A DNA stretch of 64,000 nt, taken from positions 1,922,001 to 1,986,000 of the forward strand of contig NZ_CP179210.1 of the NCBI RefSeq assembly GCF_051201665.1, given 5' to 3'. Every line of letters begins with the position of its first letter. Within the stretch, counting starts at the first letter, position 1. The translations under genes and the position numbers were made by a program. The notes beneath the pieces were generated by a model that saw only the letters and a program-made list of their open reading frames with translations, ran no database searches and was not told the DNA's origin. The DNA comes from Psychrobium sp051201665 (GTDB lineage Bacteria; Pseudomonadota; Gammaproteobacteria; Enterobacterales; Psychrobiaceae). Shown here piece after piece: positions 18,483 to 25,733 of the stretch.

Positions 18483-19656
18483 CACGGCAAGATCATTATA
18501 AATTGAACTTATAGAACAAGTAGCGATCAGATCAAGGCATAATAATCACCTTGGTCACTTAATATGAGCACAACTTTTCTGAAACACTTTAATTCAATTA
18601 CCGACCCTCGCATTGAACGCTGTAAAAAGCATGAACTTATCGATATTCTTTTGCTAGCCATTAGCGCTGTATTATCTGGTGCAGAAGGATGGGAGGACAT
18701 TGAAGACTTTGGGCGCTTAAAACTTGATTGGTTAAAAAAATACGGTACTTTCAATGCAGGAATTCCAAAACATGACACTATTGCTCGTGTTATTTGTCGG
18801 TTAAAAGCAGATGAAATAGAGCATGCATTTCAATCTTGGATATCATCACTTATTGAAACCACAGGTGCTGATATCATTGCCATTGATGGAAAAACTGCAC
18901 GTCGTTCGTTTACAACAAAAGATAGAAAAAGTGCCTTGCATACCGTTAGTGCATGGAGTTGCCAGCATCAATTAGTGCTAGGACAAACAGCCGTTGATAG
19001 TAAAACCAATGAAATCACAGCGATACCAGAATTACTCACTATGTTGGATATAGAAAATAGCATTATTACGCTTGATGCTATGGGCTGCCAACAAGAAAAT
19101 CGCTAAACAAATAATTAAGCACAAAGCGGATTATATTCTAGCGCTTAAAGGTAACCACTCAGGTATGCAGAGTGAATTAGAAGCTTGGTGGCACAAAAAT
19201 GAGCGCGAAGGATTAGCCAAGAACAACTATGATAAACATACAGAAATCAGCTCAGGACATGGACGTATTGAGACAAGGACATGTCAGCAATTACTTATTA
19301 ATAAAAGCTGGTTAGCCAAAAATTACCAATGGTCTGGTTTAAAGAGTGTCATTCAAGTCACCGCTGAAATTCACGATAAATCGGCCGGTACTGATACAAT
19401 AGAAACTCGCTGGTATATCAGTTCGTTAGGGTTAAATGCAGAGCAAGCCCTCAATGCTGTACGTAGCCATTGGCAAGTTGAAAGTATGCATTGGATGTTA
19501 GATATGAATTTTAGGGAAGATGAATCAAGAATACGTAAGAAGCAAGGGCCACTTGTTTTTAACGTCATGAGAAAAATAGCTATGTGTAGTGGTACAGTGA
19601 ATTTGGTCACTTAAATAGAGGTGTTATCATACGCCTCATCAACTTTAGGTGAATCA

Positions 19657-19968
19657 ATGAATACTAGAACAAGACCAACTTATTCAGCAGAATTTAAACT
19701 CGAAACAGCTCAACTTGTTGTTGATGAAGGATACTCTGTCAGAGAAGCTTCCGAAGCCGTCGGAGTGAGTAAATCAGCCATTGATAAATGGGCACGACAA
19801 TTAAAGAAAGAGCGAAACGGTATAGCAGACCAACCGACTGCATTAACACCTGAACAAATAAAAATTAAAGAACTCGAAAAACGCATAAAACGGATTGAAT
19901 TAGAAAAAGAAATACTAAAAAAGGCTACAGCTCTCTTGATGTCAGACTCCCTAGACAATTTGAAATAG
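19657..19968 (+). CDS. IS3-family transposase OrfA (helix-turn-helix)
   Basis: A 103-residue protein from the ATG at 19657. It starts MNTRTRPTYSAEFKLETAQL, has a helix-turn-helix around YSVREASEAVGVSKSAIDKW and a leucine-zipper-like KELEKRIKRIELEKEILKKA. It binds the IS ends. The shift signal A AAA AAG at 19917-19923 lies in its last third. A ribosome slipping back one base there would continue into OrfB. Confidence 0.93.
   Translation: MNTRTRPTYSAEFKLETAQLVVDEGYSVREASEAVGVSKSAIDKWARQLKKERNGIADQPTALTPEQIKIKELEKRIKRIELEKEILKKATALLMSDSLDNLK
19917..19923 (+). promoter_or_regulatory. Programmed -1 frameshift site of the IS3 element
   Basis: Slippery heptamer A AAA AAG in the OrfA frame. Reading from it in the -1 frame is open (KGYSSLDVRLPRQFEIVQAL) and runs without a stop into OrfB, giving the OrfAB transposase as known for the IS3 family. 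Confidence 0.8.
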
Positions 19969-20834
19969 TCCAGGCGTTACAAGAGAGCTATGATGTAAAA
20001 ACAGTCTGTGAAGTCTTTGATATTCATCGTAGTAGCTATGGTTACTGGCGTAAAAATTCAAAAAACGCCAGTCATAAGCACTTAAAAGCAGAATTAATGG
20101 TTCGCGCTATTTTCTCGGAAAGTGGCGAATCAGCAGGAGCCAGAAGCGTAGCTCAGATAGCAACGACTAGAGATATGCCATTAAGCCGCTACCGAGCAAA
20201 CCGCATTATGAAAAAGCTTGGCCTAGTGAGTTGTCAGATACCTAAGCATGCTTATAAGCGAGGTGGAAATGAGCACGCAGCGATACCGAATCACTTAGAC
20301 AGACAATTTGTTGTTAGCGAACCCAATCAAGTTTGGTGTGGAGATGTGACTTTTATATGGGCAGGTAATCGTTGGTGTTATTTAGCCGTTGTGATTGATT
20401 TGTTCGCCAGAAAACCTATTGGTTGGGCGATGTCTTACTCACCTGATACAGCGCTAACTAGCCAAGCATTAACAATGGCTTTTGAGTCACGAGGGAGACC
20501 AAAAGGCGTGATGTTTCATTCAGATCAAGGCTGTCATTATACGAGTAAGAAATATCGTCAATTACTTTGGCGATATCAAATCAAGCAAAGCATGAGCAGA
20601 CGAGGAAACTGTTGGGATAACGCACCGATGGAAAGATTCTTTAGGAGTTTTAAAACAGAATGGATGCCCACTGTAGGTTATCAATCTTTAGTGCAAGCCA
20701 AGGCGGCAGTAGTGAATTATATTACAGGATATTATAGTAACGTCAGGCCTCATCAATATAATGGCGGTTTAACTCCAAATGAATCGGAACAGAGATACTG
20801 GAAAACTTACAAAACCGTGACCAAAATTAGTTGA
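19923..20834 (+). CDS. IS3-family transposase OrfB (DDE integrase core)
   Basis: Part of the OrfAB fusion made by frameshifting; no good independent start before 20097. The catalytic triad is visible: Asp in VWCGDVTFIW, Asp in FHSDQGCHYTS and Glu in NCWDNAPMERFFRSFKTEW. It ends eight bases before the IS end, with RPHQYNGGLTPNESEQRYW typical of this family's C-terminus. No internal stop, so it may be active. Confidence 0.92.
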   Translation, partial: GYSSLDVRLPRQFEIVQALQESYDVKTVCEVFDIHRSSYGYWRKNSKNASHKHLKAELMVRAIFSESGESAGARSVAQIATTRDMPLSRYRANRIMKKLGLVSCQIPKHAYKRGGNEHAAIPNHLDRQFVVSEPNQVWCGDVTFIWAGNRWCYLAVVIDLFARKPIGWAMSYSPDTALTSQALTMAFESRGRPKGVMFHSDQGCHYTSKKYRQLLWRYQIKQSMSRRGNCWDNAPMERFFRSFKTEWMPTVGYQSLVQAKAAVVNYITGYYSNVRPHQYNGGLTPNESEQRYWKTYKTVTKIS

Positions 20835-21157
20835 CCACTACAATGGCGTTATTTAAACGAGATACCACTAAATCAGCAAGTATGGCGAGGAAAAAGAAAA
20901 TGGCAGGGCTAGACGATGATTATCGCTCAACCCTGTTAGAGTCTGGGATTAAAATGCGCTAGCCGTGGGTTTTTGACGCCAGTGCTCGAACTTCATCTAC
21001 GACAACGGCGAAACCACGGCCTTATTCGCCAGCACGGGCTGCTTCTATCGCGGCATTAAGCGCTAGTAAATTTGTTTGCTCAGCAATCGAATCGATCACG
21101 TCAGTAATACTTTGTATTTCTGATGTCCGTTCAACTAATTTATGAATTTGAGTGGTC

Positions 21158-21317
21158 ATACCAATTTGATTAAGTTTGTGATCTTGTTTTGCGAAGGAAA
21201 AACAAATGAAGGCAAGGCGCTTGATTGAGCAATAGCTGGCTATTGGGATTGAAAGCAACGCAACATTCATTTTATTTTAACCAGCAAAAGTGGGCAATAA
21301 CTTTGTCAACTTGGTAT
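21158..21317 (-). mobile_element. MITE copy 1, inside the chemoreceptor gene
   Basis: Ends ATACCAA and TTGGTAT. The core GCGTTGCTTTCAATCCCAAT and related stretches match, in the opposite orientation, the copies at 37269 and 45578, but it is clearly more diverged. Excision of 158 bp with one AT retained joins GTG to ATG in frame (VNEV-MTTQIHKL), which supports a 2-base duplication. No ORF inside. Confidence 0.85.
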
Positions 21318-21878
21318 CACTTCGTTGACACCACGATGAAGAGAATTGATTCGTTCGATGTTGTTCTGAAGTTGTAATTTATTATGTTCACTCGCTGATT
21401 GAACATCTTGGGCTGATTGTGCTGTCATCAACGCATTATGGTTAATCTCTTTTGTATTCGCCGCCAACTCTTCTGTAGCGGCAGCTACGCGACTTGCATC
21501 ATCACCACTAAGATCAATGTCTGACGCGAGTTGTTGGACAAAGAAAGCAACCTGCGCTGAATTAATAGCGAGTTCACTGGCACGCTCTCCTATTTCCTGA
21601 CCGACTCCTGTCATTTTGTGTTCATTTACGTCGAAGAGTTCAGTCATTGAGCTAGCGTCCGAAATCTGTAATTTTTCTTGTAACTTGGTTAATTCTGATT
21701 GCTGCGGTTTGATTATCCGTTGAAATATCAAGCCAAGGTTTGTCAGGCTCACAAGTGCCCCGACGATGATTGCGTTGACATAGAACGATTGATCTAACTG
21801 AAAAATCGAGCCTGCTAGCGTTGCAACTAACACGTTGATTAGGATGAAAATGCCTAATAGTAGTGGTTTGATTGTCAT

Positions 21879-22188
21879 AGTGAACCTCTCCCTGCACTAG
21901 AACGCACAAGTCAACATTGGAATGACTATTAAGCTAGGTGCTATGCTAATGAAAAACCATTAGACCAAAGCCGCCTTTTCAAATGTAAGTACTATTAATG
22001 TAGGGAGGTATAGCGACGTGGTACTGTAAATCGAGGTGGTTATTCAAACAATACTGTTTGATATAGATCAATGGAAGAGTATGTTTAGGTATTTGCGGTT
22101 TAAACGCAATTCAGACGTGTCTTGAATTCGGAAATCGACTTTGCACATCGACTTCCAACTACGTGCGCCTTGCTTCACGTCAGCATTT
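21879..22188. other. Intergenic region between chemoreceptor start and cmoB end
   Basis: 310 bases with no credible gene. It contains the former promoter region of the chemoreceptor. Near 22130-22156 an imperfect inverted repeat (GGAAATCGA ... TCGACTTCC) might be part of a cmoB 3' end, without a T-run. Nothing else recognised. Confidence 0.5.
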
Positions 22189-23175
22189 TTATTCCTGAAT
22201 ATTACAGGGCGTGTTGGCGAGAATAACTGCTCTTTTTGGTGCTGGATGACCTTCAACAGTTTTTGATGAGTCATTTGGATCTAAAAAGTCCGCTAATGAT
22301 TCGTAATCCATCCACTGTGTTTTGCGTTGTTCATCTATTGTTGTATCACAAACATCCACACAACGGACATTGTCGAAACCGAGTTTTTCAAGCCATAGAA
22401 TTAATGCGTCAACGCTGGGTAAAAACCATACATTATTCATCTTTCCGTAACGTCCGGGAGGGACTAGCACTTGATTTTCATCGCCATCAATGACCAATGT
22501 CTCTAATACAAGTTCACCGCCAGGGCGTAATTGGTCTTTTAGTTGTTGTAAATGATCTATCGGTGACTTGCGATGGTACAACACCCCCATAGAGAACACC
22601 GTATCAAAAGAGCGTAATTCAGGCAGCTCTTGGATCCCTAACGGTAATAGATGGGCACGTTGATCGTTATTTGCCATATGGCGCATAATTTCAAATTGAA
22701 ATAAAAATAAGGTTGATGGGTCAATACCAACGACAAATTCAGCGTTATCGCCAAGCATTCGCCACATGTGATAGCCACTGCCGCAACCAACATCTAAGAC
22801 AGTACGATTCGCTAACGGCGTTATGTGCTCGCGCAAACGTTCCCATTTCCAATCACTGCGCCATTCGGTATCAATGTGAATCCCATGCACATGAAATGGG
22901 CCTTTGCGCCAAGGGGTAAACATCTTTAGCAAAGACTCTAATTTTTTGAGCTCACCAGCAGCGATATCTTGGGACGTAGCGACATGGTAAGCGTCCTTAA
23001 AATTTATATTATCGGCGTGAATAGTAGGCAGTTTATCCATACACTTTTGCCACTTGGGAAACTGGCCGTGTTGATGTTCACGCTCCCATTTACCGAGTTG
23101 TGCAGGCAATGTTTCAAGCCAATGAGTTAAACGATTCTTGGCGATAATTTGATAGAAGTTACTAAAGTCAATCAT
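22189..23175 (-). CDS. cmoB: tRNA U34 carboxymethyltransferase
   Basis: CmoB transfers the carboxymethyl group of carboxy-SAM to 5-hydroxyuridine at position 34, completing cmo5U in wobble tRNAs. About 328 residues, starting MIDFSNFYQIIAKN as in E. coli. The SAM site is VLDVGCGSGYHMWRM, and FSMGVLYHRKSP, DGDENQVLVP and SLADFLDPNDSSKTVEG are family-specific. The frame opens at 23226, but the ATG at 23173-23175 with AAGGGAC upstream fits the family. It is 37 bases downstream of cmoA, its pathway partner. Confidence 0.96.
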   Translation of the reverse strand: MIDFSNFYQIIAKNRLTHWLETLPAQLGKWEREHQHGQFPKWQKCMDKLPTIHADNINFKDAYHVATSQDIAAGELKKLESLLKMFTPWRKGPFHVHGIHIDTEWRSDWKWERLREHITPLANRTVLDVGCGSGYHMWRMLGDNAEFVVGIDPSTLFLFQFEIMRHMANNDQRAHLLPLGIQELPELRSFDTVFSMGVLYHRKSPIDHLQQLKDQLRPGGELVLETLVIDGDENQVLVPPGRYGKMNNVWFLPSVDALILWLEKLGFDNVRCVDVCDTTIDEQRKTQWMDYESLADFLDPNDSSKTVEGHPAPKRAVILANTPCNIQE

Positions 23176-23212
23176 TGAAGATTGTCCCTTTTTAAAATTG
23201 GAGAAAATTAAA

Positions 23213-23944
23213 TTATTTAATGGCAATCATCGAGCTGAAGTTAAAGCACTGGAACCACAGTTCGCTCGTATTGAAACCTGCTTGTTGAAAGCGCCCTTTA
23301 TGAATCTCTAATGTGTCAGTAAGCATAACGTGCTCAATGGCATTGCGTTTCTGACTGATTTCTAATTCACTATAGCCATTTGCACGTTTAAAATCGTGAT
23401 GTAGGTCAGTGAGCAGCTCGTTCATTGTCTCGTTATCGAAACGCAGTTTTTCTGAAACGATTAAAATTCCGCCATCTCGTAAGCCTGCGTAAATTTTATC
23501 AATAATCGCTTGGCGCTCTTGCGGTTTAATAAACTGTAGGGTGAAATTTAGCACCACCACGCTAGCGTTCGAAATATCAACACTTTGCAGGTCGTCACAA
23601 ACAACTTCAACGTTGGTCTCGCTCTTAAATGCGTTAACTTGAAGTAAACAACGCTCAATCATTGCCTGTGAATTGTCGACGGCAATGATCTTACACCGAC
23701 TGGCGTTAACGTGACGGCGCATCTCAAGGGTTGCGGCCCCAAGACTACAGCCTAAATCGTAAAGATTGGAATTAGGCTGAGCATAACGTTTCGCCAGCAT
23801 GCCAATAGCGGTAATGATATTACTATAACCCGGCACCGAGCGTTTGATCATATCAGGAAAAACCTGCGCTACTTGTTGATCAAATTGAAAGTCGCCGAGT
23901 TTATCTAATGGAGCGGCGTAAATGTTATCTGTTTGTTCCGTCAT
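23213..23944 (-). CDS. cmoA: Carboxy-S-adenosyl-L-methionine synthase
   Basis: CmoA makes carboxy-SAM from SAM and prephenate for CmoB. 243 residues. NIYAAPLDKLGDFQFDQQVA at the N-terminus and the class I methyltransferase motif LYDLGCSLGAATLEMRRH with Cys instead of the usual second Gly-x-Gly pattern are characteristic. LNFTLQFIKPQERQ follows. First gene of the cmoA-cmoB pair. Confidence 0.96.
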   Translation of the reverse strand: MTEQTDNIYAAPLDKLGDFQFDQQVAQVFPDMIKRSVPGYSNIITAIGMLAKRYAQPNSNLYDLGCSLGAATLEMRRHVNASRCKIIAVDNSQAMIERCLLQVNAFKSETNVEVVCDDLQSVDISNASVVVLNFTLQFIKPQERQAIIDKIYAGLRDGGILIVSEKLRFDNETMNELLTDLHHDFKRANGYSELEISQKRNAIEHVMLTDTLEIHKGRFQQAGFNTSELWFQCFNFSSMIAIK

Positions 23945-24026
23945 GGTTTGTAATCATACAAAATTAAATGCGCGCATTTTACTACAAAATCCCTACTTGT
24001 GCCTCCTAAAAGTAAAGGACGTTGAT

Positions 24027-24958
24027 TGGTAGTCCTCCCATTTTTAACCGTCATCAAAAATAGAGAGTTAAGCCACTGCTAACGGTGGTTTCCACCATTA
24101 GCTTTATGTGGTCGTTTATGATTATAAAACCATAACCAATTTGTAGCATGCTCTTGCATTTCTTCCAACGTATCGAAGAGATTTTTACTCAACCAACTGT
24201 ATCGGCTCGTTTTGTTATGACGTTCAATATAAGCGTTCTGTTGAGGATTACTTGGTTGATTGAATTCAATACGAATTCTATTCTGTTTAGCCCAATGAGC
24301 AAACTCATGACTAATAAATTCAGGTCCATTATCACAACGAATAACACACGGCTTCCCACGCCACTCAATCAGTTGATTTAAGCTTCTTAATACTCTGATA
24401 GCGGGAAACGAGTAGCCAACGTCAATCAATAATCCTTCACGTTTAAAGTCATCAATGACATTAAATATACGTATTTTTCGACTAATACTTAATTAATCAT
24501 GAATAAAATCAACAGACCATACCTGGTTTTGCTTTATTGGCTCTTTGATTGGATCAGGCCTATGTCGCTTTAATCGTCTTCTAGGGCGTATTCTTAATAA
24601 AGGGCTAATTCACAGCAAATACGATAAACACGCTTATGGTTCCATTTGAAGCCCTTAACATTCTGTAAATAGTCAGAACAAAGGCCAAATCCCCAATCAG
24701 TTTGCTCTAATGTTAGTTTTACTAATCAATCAGCTATTTTGGCATTTTCTGAACGCAGTTTTCCTTAGTATCGATAGCTAGATTCACTAATATTAAACGC
24801 TGAGCAAGCGAGCTTGATACTGATATTTTGATTTGAAACCACGCTTTTAGCCATAATCTGGCTGTCGCTAAACTTTGATTTTTTCACGTAGTTCTCCTTT
24901 GTATGATTTACGAGACAATTATACTTTTGGGGACTGTTATTTTTCGGGGAGACTACCA
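24027..24958 (-). mobile_element. Decayed IS3-family insertion sequence
   Basis: Inverted ends TGGTAGTCCTCCC (24027) and TGGTAGTCTCCCC (inverted, to 24958), about 930 bp. It holds a broken OrfB and little recognisable OrfA. Unrelated to the intact IS3 element at 19585. No target duplication found. It separates cmoA from the accessory cassette at 25032-28368. Confidence 0.75.
24079..24560 (-). pseudogene. IS3-family OrfB transposase remnant
   Basis: The open part (24079-24429) has VIRCDNGPEFISHEFAHWA (second catalytic Asp) and NPQQNAYIERHNKTSRYSWL (catalytic Glu), with WLWFYNHKRPHKANGG at the end. Upstream in the same frame, WSVDFIHD (first Asp) is followed by an in-frame TAA at 24493-24495 and then LSISRKIRIFNVIDDFKREG. 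The C-terminus is also shifted out of frame after NGG. Not functional. Confidence 0.85.
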
Positions 24959-25031
24959 GGTGAATAAAAGTTAATTTTCAAAACGAACCTTCCATTTTAT
25001 TCTCAATAATACACGTGGAGTCACGTTTAGA

Positions 25032-25733
25032 TTAATTCAGTAATTTATGTAGCTTGCTGGGGCTGATAAAACCTTCAATAACTTGACCATCTTCCAAAAG
25101 AAGAGTTGGCGTGCCTTTAAAACCAGATCGAACAGCGAAATCTTGATGACTTAAAATTGGTGAGCTACATTCAATGTAAGTAGGTATAATACCCGACATA
25201 GCTAGATTAATTTTATGCTTCTGGTCATTGCTACACCAAATGGAACTGAGTGTTCTAAACGATCTACCATTATGTGTTTCACTAGGTAAAGCAAAGTAAC
25301 GTATTGAAACTCCGTTAGTTAAGTACTTTTCTATGTGATGATGTATTTTTTTACAATAAAAACAATCTGTATCTATGAATATGTTAACTACAAACCTTTC
25401 GTTTCTAGAACGGAATAATATTCCTGTCTTAGATATTGATTCAAACTCCGACAACCTTTTCTCTTTTAAAATCTCCTGTGTCACATTTATGACCTGATTG
25501 TCATTTGTTATTTTGAATAGAGGTCCTGTTAGAATAAAGCGCTTGTCAGTCGACATGTATAATATTTGTTGGTCGTCCGTAATAACTCTGTAAAAATCAG
25601 CAATTCGTGATGGCTCCATCTCCAAAATTTTTATGCCGAAATTTTCCTCTAATTTTATCCTTTCGTTGGCTAATACGTTTACCGAAATCACAGCACATAT
25701 TGCAATAAACCATCTCATTAAATTTAAATTCAT
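25032..25733 (-). CDS. DsbC-like periplasmic disulfide isomerase
   Basis: A 233-residue protein with a signal peptide (about 1-22, FIAICAVISVNVLA). The N-terminal dimerisation-like domain resembles DsbC (LYMSTDKRFILTGPLFKI). The thioredoxin domain has FIDTDCFYCKKIH (CxxC at residues 124-127), a second cysteine pair (SIWC near 167 and C189) at the positions of the structural disulfide of DsbC, and a cis-Pro in GTPTLL. It would isomerise wrong disulfides in the periplasm. It overlaps the upstream ankyrin gene by four bases, so it belongs to that cassette. A dedicated paralogue rather than the housekeeping DsbC is inferred from this setting. Confidence 0.85.
   Translation of the reverse strand: MNLNLMRWFIAICAVISVNVLANERIKLEENFGIKILEMEPSRIADFYRVITDDQQILYMSTDKRFILTGPLFKITNDNQVINVTQEILKEKRLSEFESISKTGILFRSRNERFVVNIFIDTDCFYCKKIHHHIEKYLTNGVSIRYFALPSETHNGRSFRTLSSIWCSNDQKHKINLAMSGIIPTYIECSSPILSHQDFAVRSGFKGTPTLLLEDGQVIEGFISPSKLHKLLN

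Larger units (their letters stand above)
19585..20842 (+). mobile_element. IS3-family insertion sequence nested in ISAs1
   Basis: 1,258 bp. Left end TGTAGTGGTACAGTGAATTT and right end, inverted, TGTAGTGGTCAACTAATTTT. A 3-base ATG duplication flanks it (19582-19584 and 20843-20845). This is typical of IS3 and restores KIAMALF in the host transposase when removed. Two overlapping ORFs joined by a frameshift signal. Appears intact, hence probably the most recent insertion here. Confidence 0.95.
18564..20962 (+). pseudogene. ISAs1-family transposase, frameshifted and interrupted by IS3
   Basis: Begins MSTTFLKHFNSITDPR with AIDGKTARRSF (catalytic Asp region) and LDAMGCQ. At about 19092-19097 TGCCAACAAGAAA has one extra base, so the frame stops at 19104-19106. 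The rest (KKIAKQIIKHKADYILALKGNHS ... HWQVESMHWMLDMNF) continues in another frame. At 19584 the gene is cut after RKIAM by the IS3 element. The last part (MALFKRDTTKSASMARKKKM...IKMR) resumes at 20843 and ends with TAG at 20960-20962, five bases before the IS end. Confidence 0.93.
18483..20967 (+). mobile_element. ISAs1-family insertion sequence carrying a nested IS3
   Basis: Ends CACGGCAAGATCATTATAAA and, inverted at the right end, CACGGCTAGCGCATTTTAAT, imperfect terminal repeats. Flanked by a 10-base duplication. Without the nested element it is 1,224 bp, normal for ISAs1. The transposase is broken by a frameshift and by the nested IS3, so the copy cannot move by itself. Confidence 0.92.
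17594..21878 (-). pseudogene. Methyl-accepting chemotaxis protein, disrupted three times
   Basis: Read from 21878 (ATG with AGGGAGAGG upstream). Two membrane segments (LLLGIFILINVLVATLAG; FYVNAIIVGALVSLTNLGL) are followed by a coiled-coil signalling domain with the tip IAEQTNLLALNAAIEAARAGE. Breaks: (1) a MITE at 21158-21317 after VNEV; (2) TAA at 21022-21024, where AGE-Q-GRGFAVV is expected, a probable CAA-to-TAA change; (3) an ISAs1 element at 18483-20967 after VRALASKT. The frame resumes as KTADATEKIGQMLKD and ends at 17594. After the signalling domain there is an unusual C-terminal region (GYFPTHN, NRTKRLFDDPTG, QTYKRDTGEIMHD, GKHWGGFRIGF), a sensor-like domain I recall from some proteobacterial receptors. 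No functional receptor can be made. Confidence 0.93.

Noticed and set aside
22068..22274. 68-codon minus-strand ORF near the cmoB end
   Set aside because: Overlaps the cmoB C-terminus in another frame and has no ribosome-binding site or family features.
24021..24960. Target-site duplication for the relic IS3 element
   Set aside because: Flanking bases do not match within 3-5 bases; not claimed.
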